Of a stretch of DNA of 64,000 bases, positions 25,350-33,881 are shown piece after piece. The DNA comes from Homalodisca vitripennis (taxonomy: Eukaryota > Arthropoda > Insecta > Hemiptera > Cicadellidae). The notes below the pieces were generated by a model. The model searched no databases. It was not told where the DNA came from and saw only the letters and a list, made by a program, of their open reading frames with translations. Location: NCBI RefSeq assembly GCF_021130785.1, contig NW_025778869.1, positions 37,526 to 101,525 on the forward strand, read 5' to 3'. Position numbers and translations under genes: made by a program. Position 1 is the first letter of the stretch. Every line of letters starts with the position of its first letter.

Positions 25350-25749
25350 TTAATGATCTACTTCGTTATATTCGGGATTCTCTTCCTTAAATTTTGCGAT
25401 CCTCGGTCACATATTTCAATAAAATTTGCACAGGATAGTAACCGCTATCTATAATATTGTTCCAATCAACTGTATCTTTATTTTCATCCAAAAACTTTAT
25501 ACTCAAGTGTTGATAGAGACAAAGAACAGACATATGATCTTTTAATTGATAATGTATATTTTCTTGAATGAACTCTGATGATAAAGTTTGATATTTAGCA
25601 ATGTTATACCAATTCAATTTGTTTACGTATAATCTCATCATATCTTCGGATAATTCATATTTTTGAGAAATGTCATCCCAATGTTCTTTTTTCAAATCTC
25701 TTTCGTGTTGCATGATAAAAAGATCGAAAGCACTGTAATGTCCCGCCAT
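25350..25749 (-). pseudogene. Protein with W..I..Y/Q.LS repeats, function unknown
   Basis: The frame 25749-25387 gives 120 residues starting MAGHYSAFDLF after the box TTAATAAATAGAG. Three or four imperfect repeats of roughly 20-30 residues can be seen: HWDDISQKYELSEDM, NWYNIAKYQTLSSEFI, LCLYQHLSIKFLDE and DWNNIIDSGYYPVQIL. Repeats of this kind (Trp, Ile, then Gln/Tyr-x-Leu-Ser) occur in proteins of several large insect and protist DNA viruses; the function is not known to me. A one-base shift in the AAAATTT run near 25395 would replace the final residue by a tail of about 14 residues ending at 25350. Confidence 0.6.
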
Positions 25750-25777
25750 CTCTATTTATTAAGAAAAAATTTCAAAA

Positions 25778-25921
25778 TCAAGTTTTTATAAATTGGCTCT
25801 TTTTAGCGTTACATTCAGCACATTTTCCAGATATTCTCTTAACTCCGTTAATGTTTGCATAGTATTTTATATCGTTTGTGGCAGTTTTCTCTTTACATCT
25901 CACACAATATATGAGCGCCAT
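25778..25921 (-). CDS. 47-residue CxxC zinc-ribbon mini-protein
   Basis: This is an intact small gene starting in CTTATATAAATGGCG and ending TGA. The protein has two Cys pairs, YCVRCKEKT near the start and GKCAECNAKKSQFIK near the end, spaced like a zinc ribbon. It resembles DUF5679-type mini-proteins found in many large DNA viruses, including adenovirus-like and Polinton-like ones. The same paired pattern reappears fused to the N-terminus of this element's integrase (33.70-33.81 kb). It likely binds zinc; its role is unknown. It is one of the few genes without a break. Confidence 0.8.
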   Translation of the reverse strand: MALIYCVRCKEKTATNDIKYYANINGVKRISGKCAECNAKKSQFIKT

Positions 25922-25935
25922 TTATATAAGGAAAA

Positions 25936-27071
25936 TTAGTCATCGTAACCACCTACTCCATTAAATCTGTTGTCGATGTTTTTCAAAAGTTTTATCGACA
26001 TCTTCTTTAAATTTATTAAAGTTTTCTTCTAGTTTATTTACTTTATCGAGATATAAATCGTTGTATTCAACGAGTTTATGATCAATATTCTCAAAAGTTT
26101 TTGTGGCATCTAAACTAAACTTATCAAAAGACTGCTTATTTTTTATAACTTTTTCATTAATTTCGCCAAAGTTTTTCTTCTAGTTTAATTAATTTATCAT
26201 GAAGTAAAGATTGATTAGTAACTACTCTTTTAAAAACTTCACCATTTTTTCTATCGGTTTCATTAAAACCCTCTTGAAATTTAGCGAAATCTTCCAAAAA
26301 GTTTGTTGTTTTTCCATAAAGATCGCCTTTATATAGATTGAAATTTTCCTCAAAATTTGTAAATTTTTCATCACAATTTTCTATAGATCTTTTACTTCTC
26401 GCTTCAAGTTTTTCATAGACTTCTGTTGTAAAATCTTTAACATGCTGTTTATGATTCTCATAATTTTGTTTTAGTTCATTAAACATTTTAATAGGATCTT
26501 CTAATTGAATCATTACAACAACATCAAATGGATTAATTCCTTTACTAACACCGCTAATTCTTTTTCCTTTAAAATCTAAGGCATTTTTAACATTCGGATC
26601 ATGTAAATCAACAATATCGATGTTTTCTGATAATTTTAGAGGTTTTAAAATTTGTTCTTTAACAACAACATCATGTTTGTCAATACCAGGTCGAACACCG
26701 ACAATTCTTTTCTTATTAGCCAAACTAACATAATTCTTTTCAACTTTGATCGCTTCAGTAATTTCATCAGCTTTTTCGATGTGAGACATTAAATTGGTAA
26801 ATAATTTTTTTGCACCATCATCAAATTCTTTTTCCAAAGTTTTTATTTTATCAGCAACTTCATTTGAACTCATGAAATTTGCAAGTTTGTTATCATATTC
26901 TGCTTTAAAATCTTCAATCTCGACAGCAAACATATCTGAATCTGGAAGGGTTTGTAATAAATTTTCTAACTTGTTATCAAACTCATTTCTCAAACTATCA
27001 AAATTGAAACTATTATCTACATTTTGAATAATTTGTGTACCAAATACGTCAAAAATATTTTGTGAATCCAT
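25936..27071 (-). pseudogene. Fibre-like coiled-coil protein with KRI-GV repeats
   Basis: The start at 27071 lies in CTTAATAAATATGG. The main frame to 26157 gives about 304 residues. The N-terminal half and C-terminal third are charged, heptad-rich helices (LEKEFDDGAKKLFTNLMSHI; NFLEDFAKFQEGFNETDRKN). In the middle are two similar blocks, KRIVGVRPGIDKHDVVVKEQ and KRISGVSKGINPFDVVVMIQ, about 60 residues apart. Blocks of this sort recur in shafts of viral and phage fibres. I infer a trimeric surface fibre or spike. The coding text continues to a stop at 25936, with single-base shifts near 26172 (poly-T) and near 25980, giving about 378 residues overall. Confidence 0.65.
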
Positions 27072-27091
27072 ATTTATTAAGCAATAATTTG

Positions 27092-27481
27092 TTAACAAAC
27101 TTCTTTAAAATCTTTACCATTACTCAGTTCATTCAACACAAAAACACATAAATGACCACAAATTGGGGGATCTTTGTAGTCTTGAATTTGAGAATCGTTA
27201 TAATAAACGCTTGATTTTTTCAAATATTTAATCAATTCTATAGGTGGTTTGTCCTCAATTCTTCCATACGAATCAAAATAAAACGCAATCTTATCATTTT
27301 TATAATAGCAAATCCAATGTGTTCCACTTCCCATAATCGAGTCTAAATTCACAATTCCACATTCAAATTTCTTAACTTTTTCAGGTAATGTATCTCTCAT
27401 GAAGATTCCTCTAAAATGTTTAATATTTTTGCAGATTTCTTCCAATTCCCCGAATGTTAAAGGTTTAAATTTTTTTTTCAA
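27092..27481 (-). CDS. Adenain-type cysteine protease
   Basis: 129 residues, intact. The catalytic order of the adenovirus protease family is visible: His in SGTHWICYY (residue 55), Asp in FYFDSYG (70), Gln in SQIQDYKDP (98 or 100) and Cys in ICGHLCVFVL (108), with the CG pair typical of the family. Its job would be cleavage of virion precursors during maturation. Adenain-like enzymes favour (M/I/L)-x-G-x-G sites, and such sites occur in neighbouring gene products (28268-28282, 28515-28529; a near match at 27519-27533). The length is short relative to adenain (about 200 residues) but usual for Polinton versions. The start overlaps the end of the upstream gene by 17 bases. Confidence 0.88.
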   Translation of the reverse strand: MKKKFKPLTFGELEEICKNIKHFRGIFMRDTLPEKVKKFECGIVNLDSIMGSGTHWICYYKNDKIAFYFDSYGRIEDKPPIELIKYLKKSSVYYNDSQIQDYKDPPICGHLCVFVLNELSNGKDFKEVC

Positions 27482-27918
27482 TGTTTGATTTCACGTAATT
27501 CAAAGTTTTTTCATCTAATCCAGATCCTGTAACATCTTCCAACTCTTTATCTAACCAATTTAAAATGTTTCGAACAATAGGAATCACATCTTTTTTAACG
27601 ATTGGAGCAGCTTTACGAACATAAGGAACAACATTTTTAACAACTGGAATATTTTCTCCAAAATCTAATAAATCTTTCAAAAGTCCAACCATTTTTTTAA
27701 GTTCTTTCAACTGATTATAAGAAAATTCTATTCTGGTTCCTTTATTGTTTTTCTTATGTTTTTCGAGTTTATTGTATTGTCTATTTGTTAAAAATATCTT
27801 ATCTTCCCCATTTTTTAGTTGATCTATTTTAAATTGAATACTAAACGGGTATTTTCTTCTTAAAAGCGGATTTTATTTTTTCTTTCTGATTTTTGCTGAA
27901 ATTTACATTCACCTCCAT
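27465..27918 (-). pseudogene. Small basic core/membrane-active-like virion protein
   Basis: A start box (CTATATAAATGGAGG) gives a start at 27918. The first 25 codons (MEVNVNFSKNQKEKIKSAFK and on) run to a stop; the text resumes in another frame after a shift near 27850 and continues as the frame 27710-27465. It is strongly basic at first. Then comes an amphipathic region (VGLLKDLLDFGENIPVVKNV, then VVPYVRKAAPIVKKDVIPIV) and then VTGSGLDEK, a near match to an adenain cleavage site. Placement directly before the protease, together with this composition, suggests a counterpart of adenovirus pX/pVI, which is an inference. About 150 residues in total. Confidence 0.55.
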
Positions 27919-27926
27919 TTATATAG

Positions 27927-29241
27927 TTAAAATTTCAAGTTCTCTTCGATTCCCATTCCTAGTTTTCTCTTCAAAAACATTGCTCCAGCTGTTGGAAGCG
28001 CAACAAATCTTTCACCTAAACTAGCATCTTTTGATAAAAAATCTATCCATTGCCTTATCTTGCAAAACTTTATCTGCGATATGTCTGGAATTTGTGTCTC
28101 TATGTTTTGCATAAAAAATATCGTGTTCCATAGCAGCTTGATCTAATTTATTTATACCAGGATCTCCTCTTTTTAGTCTTTTTTTCGAGGTTTGTGCTAG
28201 GCCCCAGATACTGATAAGTTGGTACGTGTAATTCAAAAGGTAAATTGTTGATAAAATCATTCAAAAGTCCACTACCCTCAATCATAGATGAAACTTATTG
28301 CCGGCAAAACTCGTTTTAAATATTTAATTCCATCAGGTTTTTCAATCATTTCATCAAGTTTGTTCGAAATAAAATCTTTAATCGCTTTCTTTTCGTTCAA
28401 AAAATTGTTGTTTCCAGCCTTCTCTTGAGCATAAATATAATTTATAATTCCATCGAGTTTTGTCAAATCGTCGATATATCTGTACTCAATCTTATTATCA
28501 CTGTATTTTCTTACACCTGATCCTTCGATTCGTTTTTCCCAAATTGGTTTAATCAAATTGAGATATTTTTTACCTTTACTTGACTTTGGTTTCTTAGTTG
28601 ATGGATCATTATTTTTGTAAATTGAATCAGATTTCCATAAAATTTCAGTATACTTTTTCAAGTCTTCTTCAGAATATAAACCGTCTTTTGGAACATCAGT
28701 GCCTGTTTAATAATCTCCATAAACCTTGAGTTCCTTCATATGTTTTTTCATTAATAACTATGTCATTATGTTCAAAATTCACGGGTAAATTTCCAATCAT
28801 AAAACTTTTCTTTTTTCTGTCCCAATACAAAACCAAATTTATCATCCTTTGCTCTAGGAAGAAATTTTTTACCAATTTCACCAATTATTATATCCGTTGT
28901 TCCAGGACTTATTGGTTCAACTATGGTAGAGTCTTCAATGATTCGAGGTCTAAATGGTGTTGAAGATGGTAATTTTTGGCAATTCAAACTCAGATTCTGG
29001 TATCGAAAATATCAGCAAATTGTCGTACAACTGGAACCAAATTCATCAAATTTTGATTATCGCTTAAAACATTTTCAATTTTGCCCTCAACATTTTTTAT
29101 TGCAGATGTTACAGGTTGATTAATTTTTTGAATAAATTCTTGTTCTTTTTCATCAATTCGAATCTGTTCTTTCAATTCTTTGATTAATTTCTTTTCTATT
29201 TGATCAAGTTTTTTCGCTTCTTCAGAAGTTACGTTCGCCAT
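27927..29241 (-). pseudogene. Structural polyprotein with C-terminal phospholipase A2 domain
   Basis: The start lies in CCTAAATAAATGGCG at 29241. Part 1 (29241-28990) is helical: EEAKKLDQIEKKLIKELKEQ. Part 2 (28987-28696, two frames) has FLPRAKDDKFG, SFMIGNLPVNFEHNDIVI and YEGTQGLWRLL, a block I associate with a conserved protein of arthropod Polinton-like elements. Part 3 (28661-28278) has KPKSSKGKKYLNLIKPIW, then IEGSG, then YIDDLTKLDGIINYIYAQEK. Part 4 (28285-27927) starts with another IEGSG and holds a parvovirus-type PLA2: calcium-loop-like YLGPST near 28.2 kb and catalytic His-Asp in AAMEHDIFYAKH (28120-28125). Shifts near 29.0, 28.83, 28.69, 28.29, 28.18 (seven A) and 28.04 kb (six A) break it. 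Whether it is one polypeptide or two genes is uncertain. Confidence 0.7.
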
Positions 29242-29258
29242 TTATTTAGGAAAATTTT

Positions 29259-29592
29259 GAAACGTAAACGTGGAACGTGGAAACGTGAACACGAAACGTG
29301 AACACGGAACGTAAAAAAGTGAACGTGGAACGTGAAACAAGAACGTGAAACAAGAACGTGAAACGTAAAACACGAACGTGAAACATGAACGTGAAACATG
29401 AACGTGAACGTGGAACGTAAAAACGTGAAACATGAACGTGAACGTGGAACGTGAACGTGGAACGTGAACGTGGAACGTGAACGTGGAACGTAAAAACGTG
29501 AAACATGAACGTGAAACATGAACGTGAAACATAAACGTGAACGTGGAACGTAAAAACGAGAACACGAAACGTAAACGTGAACGTAAAAACAT
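29259..29592. repeat. AACGTG-based minisatellite between element genes
   Basis: About 330 bases are made of variants of GAACGTG/GGAACGTGA/AAACATGAACGTGA in irregular order, ending just before the ATPase gene. All frames across it give low-complexity Phe/Val/His/Arg/Ser text and are artefacts. It is the only GC-richer block in this part of the element. Confidence 0.9.
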
Positions 29593-29608
29593 GAAAACAA
29601 CTAGATTA

Positions 29609-30273
29609 TCACACGTTTATATTGGAAAATTTATTCAAATATTTACCACTTTTAGGCTTCAAAGTTAGATTAATTGTTAAAAATCCGTAGTCTTCCTTCC
29701 AAATTTTATCACATAACTCAATAAAGTGGTTTAAAACTCATATCAGTTCCCACATAATTGTTATAAATCTTTCTCGAATAGTGATCGTCTTGCTTAAAAA
29801 TACACAACATATTCAGGTTATTTCTTATAACTTGTCTATCAACCTTTGAAAAGCATTGAGAAAGATAGATACAAGAGATATTTTTGTGACGAGACATTAC
29901 GAAATATTCCTTGATAACGTCTTGATTTTCCAAAATACAATCATCAAAAACGATTAAAGAATTCGGTTTACATTCGCTTAATGGAACTATGTCCTCGGAA
30001 GCATTATAAAAATGTGATATTTTTTTGTTTAAGTTTTTCTCAATATTTTCAAATCTTTCTTGTAATTTTTTATATGCGTCTTGTTCTAAAGATTTACTAA
30101 AAACATACAAATTGGAATAAGGAATCAACCTATTGTAGATAAAATTCAATAATAAAGTTGTTTTTCCACATCCACTTGAACCAACAATTAACAATCTGAT
30201 TGGTTGATCTTTCTTATTTTCTTCAAACGTTTGAAGTTTTATCTGATCTTTTTGCTTTAAAAAATTTCTCCAT
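29609..30273 (-). pseudogene. A32/FtsK-HerA-type genome-packaging ATPase
   Basis: The start at 30273 lies in TCTATTTAAATGG; a shift in the nearby T6 run leads into the long frame. Walker A is LLIVGSSGCGKTTLL, Walker B is NSLIVFDDC, and the downstream block is MSRHKNISCIYLSQ with its sensor Gln, followed by DRQVIRNNLN with likely Arg-finger residues. This is the compact P-loop ATPase shared by Polintons, adintoviruses and poxvirus A32, which pumps DNA into the capsid. The long frame ends at 29718; a one-base shift near 29725 exposes a further 35-40 residues (ELCDKIWKEDYGFLTINLT and on) ending at 29609. The catalytic core is complete in one frame. Confidence 0.88.
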
Positions 30274-30313
30274 TTAAATAGAAGATTTTCATCTTGAAGC
30301 AACGCTTGCGAAA

Positions 30314-31055
30314 ATGAAGCTGTTCAAGTTGACTTCAGAAAGCTCTAAATTAGTTTTAAACTTGGAACATCCTATACACTTAGAGGAAGAATCAAATTAT
30401 TTTATCGGTTTAAGCGGTTTTTATTCTGACAATTTTTTAATAAATATTAGTGAAAGTTCTCCTTATTGTATAGGATTTAGTGAGAAGAAACATAACAAAA
30501 ATATTATGGTTTAAACAAAGGATATTATACTTTCGATCAAATAAAAAATTCCCTTAAAAAATTATCTGAAAACATTCAAACAATCAGATAAATCTTTAAA
30601 CTTTGACGAAAAACAAGTTTGAAATGCAAAAAAATTATCTCTCTAATAAAATTCAAATAAAATCACCAGTAAGAATAATGTTTTCAGCAATTATTGTAGA
30701 TTTGTTAGGGTTTGTTCAAGAAACTATTGAGCCAAATCAGGTATATTTAGGAAATAAAACGCCAAAATTTAGACCGTTTGATGTAATTGAAGTACATTGT
30801 AATCTCGTTGAACCTAGTTTTTAAAATTATAACCGAACATTTACACAAAGAATCTGAAATTTTGTACACTTTTTTCCCAAATGTTGCTTATGGATCAAAA
30901 ATTCAGTGAAAAACCAAATGAAATCGATTATATTCCAATTAGAAAAAAATATGAAAAGAATTCAAAAAATCGTCTTAACTGTTCAAGACTCTGAGGGAAA
31001 TTTATTAAATAATGAGAGTAAAACAACAATATATTTAAGATTGAAAAAGGAATAA
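30314..31055 (+). pseudogene. Penton-like minor capsid protein (candidate)
   Basis: This plus-strand gene diverges from the ATPase gene 40 bases away. Blocks: MKLFKLTSESSKLVLNLEHP, YFIGLSGFYSDNFLINIS (first 66 residues, 30314-30514); GYYTFDQIKNSLKKL near 30.53 kb; QIKSPVRIMFSA, LGNKTPKFRPFDVIEVHCNL (30603-30824); then FPNVAYGSKI and a C-terminal TTIYLRLKKE ending at 31055. The beta-rich text and position suggest the single-jelly-roll vertex protein of Polinton-like elements; this is recognition by pattern, not proven. At least four small shifts break it, near 30490, 30595, 30822 and 30905. The expected size is about 245 residues. Confidence 0.5.
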
Positions 31056-31094
31056 AAATGAGTTGATGATGATGACAAAATTCAATATTTTTAC

Positions 31095-31200
31095 TTAAAA
31101 AAACAAGAGTCTATGCCATAGACCCTTTCAAAATCTTCATCCTGACACTGTTTTTTATCAATGAATTCTGGCCTTCATTCTCAAAATAAAAAATTACTAG
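31095..31200 (+). pseudogene. BRO-N remnant upstream of the BRO gene
   Basis: The plus strand reads LHPDTVF and, after a small shift, a text ending in LAFILKIKNY. This parallels the segment at 31450-31530 of the BRO gene (the GIYSLILKSKMK region) at both DNA and protein level. It looks like the tail end of a duplicated Bro-N domain that was mostly deleted. Confidence 0.45.
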
Positions 31201-31221
31201 TTAAATTTCTTTTCTATCTAA

Positions 31222-32037
31222 ATGGAGTCAGTTGTAGACCTACTCAATAATCAACTTAGATTTAAAAGCAAACATATCTTTACAATTGTTGACGAAAATA
31301 ATGAATTTTGGTTTAAGGCTAAAGATGTTGCAGAAATATTGGAATTTAAAAAATACGAGACAAGCTATCATAGATCATGTTAAAGAAAAATACAAAAAAA
31401 GCTTTGAAAACATAGATTCTGACAAGGGTATCGAATCGCGACTCTTACAAAAAATTACATCCAGACACTATTTTCATCAATGAACCAGGCATATATTCTT
31501 TAATACTGAAATCTAAAATGAAGATTGCAGAAACGTTTCAAAATTGGGTTTTAGAAGAAGTTTTACCGAGTATTAGAAAATATGGCGAGTACAAACTTGA
31601 AAACGAAAATAAGCAGTTAAAAGATGAAATAAAACAGTTAGAAATTAAAGATGAAAATGAAATCATTGAAAATAGAGAATCAAGAATTGCGAATGGAATT
31701 AATGAAGAGAGATATGGTATGTAAAGATTTTGATAAGAAAAAACACCATGTTTTTGTGTTAATTAAGAAGAATCACATGTGGGAATGGCCTTATTACGTT
31801 ATCAGAGCTCAGAAACGAGAAATACCAAACCGATTAAAACATCTAAAAATAAATTATCCTGAATTAGAGATTTTGTTCATTGATGACGAACCAAATTCTA
31901 TCAATCTGTATAACCAAATGAAAGAATCTTTGAATATTTTATACAACGGAAATCATTTTACTACAAATATGGCAGAATCTCGACTGATTTATAGAATATC
32001 TAAATTACACGATGAAAATGTTTCTAAATTTTACTAA
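31222..32037 (+). pseudogene. BRO-family protein, Bro-N plus C-terminal domain
   Basis: The start lies in TCTATCTAAATGGAG. The Bro-N domain is clear: FWFKAKDVAEILEF, then IIDHVKEKYKKSFENI, then the hallmark WVLEEVLPSIRKYGEYKLEN. A coiled coil follows (NKQLKDEIKQLEIK), then a C-terminal domain (HHVFVLIKKNHMWEWPYYVI, RLKHLKINYPELEILFIDDE, HFTTNMAESRLIYRI) of the type often attached to Bro-N in large insect viruses. BRO proteins bind nucleic acid and modulate host transcription or chromatin in baculoviruses; the role here is unknown. Shifts near 31350, 31455 and 31690 split it into four frames; about 270 residues would be expected. Confidence 0.85.
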
Positions 32038-32039
32038 AA

Positions 32040-32360
32040 ACTCTCGATTTATTATATTTTGTTTGTAAATGTTTAGCATAAACTAGGTAACCATTGTAGA
32101 ATTCTTTTTTCATATTCACAAGGCATTTCGTTTTTATAACTTTCGCTGAAAATTTTTTTAGCACAATCTTTGCAAAAAGCATCTTTTCTATCTTTACTAT
32201 ACTGCCAGTTATTAAATTCAGAAATATTTTTAATTTCTTTACAAAAGTAACACTTTTTCTCTTCTAAAGTTAATTTGTTCATTTTATCGTATAATTCCTT
32301 ACAATAACAGTCTTTTCTATTCTCTTCTTGACACTTTGTACATTTCTTTTGAGACTCCAT
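32040..32360 (-). pseudogene. Zinc-finger protein, paralogue 1
   Basis: The start at 32360 lies in TCTATATAAATGG. The 95-residue frame has Cys pairs KKCTKCQEENRKDCYCKEL, KKCYFCKEIKNISEF and AFCKDCAKKIF, i.e. three CxxC-type knuckles. Downstream in another frame is KHLQTKY, which ends the paralogue in register, so a shift near 32080 truncated this copy. Nucleic-acid binding is likely. It was formed, with the tail of BRO, by the tandem duplication noted below. Confidence 0.6.
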
Positions 32361-32393
32361 TTATATAGAACAAATTATTACACGATGAAAATG

Positions 32394-32779
32394 TTAAACT
32401 CTTGAATTATGATATTTTGTTTGTAAATGTTTTTGATAATTATTTAACCATTTTATAGTTCTTCCACATTCACATTGAGTATCTTCATAATATAATCTAT
32501 GAAGATTCTTCTTTACACAATCTTTACAATATGAGTCTTTCTTATCTCTACTATAGTGATCACTATTAAACTCTGAAATTTTTTTAGTTTCTTTACATTT
32601 AAGACATTCTTTATCTTCCAAAGTTAATTTTTCTATTTTATCATATAATTCTTTATGATATTCCCTTTCACAATCTTTGCAATTATAATGCATTCCATCT
32701 TTCCTATTTTTATCTTTATAAAAATTCATTTAAATCTTTAAATTCTTTTGCACTTTGTACATTTCTTTTGATGCGCCAT
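32394..32779 (-). pseudogene. Zinc-finger protein, paralogue 2
   Basis: The start at 32779 lies in AATATATAAATGGCG and gives MAHQKKCTKCKRI before a stop. After a small shift the frame 32729-32394 continues for 111 residues: YNCKDCEREYHKEL, KECLKCKETKKISEF, SYCKDCVKKNLHRLY, QCECGRTIKWLNNYQKHL. The CxxC knuckles and a last C-x-C...H...H-like tail suggest four zinc sites. It is clearly paralogous to the preceding gene (same order, about half of residues identical by eye). Confidence 0.6.
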
Positions 32780-32799
32780 TTATATATTGAAAATTTATA

Positions 32800-33881
32800 T
32801 TACAGTTTTGACTTCTTCAATTCATATTCATAAAACTTTCCGGTTATTTCTTCATTATTTAAATCTTTTATACTATAAGTTACAGGATCTGTGTTATTAA
32901 TTTGATAAATCACAAAGATTTCTCTTGACCAATTGTTCTTATATTTGTTCGAAAATGTTTGTTTTTTACTAACAATTCTTACATGATCATTGACTTTAAA
33001 TTTAGTTTTTCGTGTGAATTTCAGGTGGAACATACTTGAAAACGGTCTCTAATAACTCCTTTTCTGCATCCTTATCTACGTCTTTCGGTTTCATTTTGAT
33101 TGTGCTGTGAACTGTATCGTTATAATTGTTTAACGATTTTTTGAAGAATATCGATCCATTTAAAGTTTTTATTAATCTCAAAAATTACTTTCATTCTCTC
33201 ATTTTGAGTTCTGTTATATCTCTCTACAATACTTGATTTCTCTTCGTTTTCAGTATGATAAATCTTAATGTTGTATTTCCTCAAAACATCGTTAAATTCT
33301 TTATTTTTAAACTCCTAAACCCTTATCTGTATGAAGTAGGTTAGGAGGTTTGTGATTGATCCTTATGGCATCTTTTACTATATCTTCGACAGCTTTTGAA
33401 AACATCCTTGCCGTTTTTTCTTTTGATAGCTCTTGACCAAGCATATTTTGAGATAAGTATCAATAACATTTAACATATACTTAAATCCATCATTTTGATC
33501 TGAATAGTTAGACATTATAACTAAATCTGCTGCCCATAAATCGTCAATTCCTAATGTTATAATTTTTCTCTTTTTAAACTTTTTTCGTACTGCTGGTGCA
33601 TGAATTTCTCGAGCTTCAATCTCTATCTCATCTTTAGTCTTCAATTCTTGCTTAACAGGTTTTGGATTTGGATTCTTTATAAACTTACTCTTGTTTGTCT
33701 TACATTTTGAACATTATGCAGCAATTCTATACAATCCATTTTGAGTTTGAACGATTTTTGAATCTATATTTTTCGTTTTCTTTTTACACTTGTGACAGTG
33801 AATTAAATCATCTTTCCATTTACATATCAAAGTTTCCAAGTTTTAATTTAATTCGTCTAATATATCAGATTTTATAGCCAT
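32800..33881 (-). pseudogene. DDE integrase of retroviral/Polinton type
   Basis: From the start at 33881 (MAIKSDILDELN): an N-terminal zinc-ribbon-like part with HCHKCKKKT and CSKCKTNKSKFIK; the core with first Asp in DDLWAADLV (33525-33527), second Asp in LLHTDKG (33325-33327) and Glu in SIVERYNRT (33222-33224), about 35 residues after the second Asp; and a C-terminal SH3-like tail (KFKVNDHVRIV, YSIKDLNNEEITGKFYEYEL, 33033-32800). All three catalytic residues remain. It would insert the element into chromosomes. Two in-frame TAA codons (33843-33845; near 33717) and several shifts inactivate this copy. The start overlaps the end of the polymerase gene by 17 bases. Confidence 0.88.

Larger units (their letters stand above)
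32005..32780. repeat. Tandem duplication of about 373 bp (zinc-finger gene pair)
   Basis: TTACACGATGAAAATGTT, the last codons of BRO, occurs at 32005 and again at 32378. The sequence after each copy (TATTTTGTTTGTAAATGTTT) and the zinc-finger gene beyond it are also repeated. The second junction therefore carries a useless scrap of the BRO end. This fixes the duplication unit and its direction. Confidence 0.75.

Noticed and set aside
26794..27027. Plus-strand 77-residue frame
   Set aside because: Antisense shadow of the fibre-like gene; no start box or motif.
28760..29123. Plus-strand frames of 66-67 residues
   Set aside because: Antisense shadows of the structural polyprotein.
29229..29600. 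Frames of 86-123 residues with Phe-His-Val-Arg-Ser repeats
   Set aside because: Produced by the AACGTG minisatellite; open in several frames at once, with no start box.
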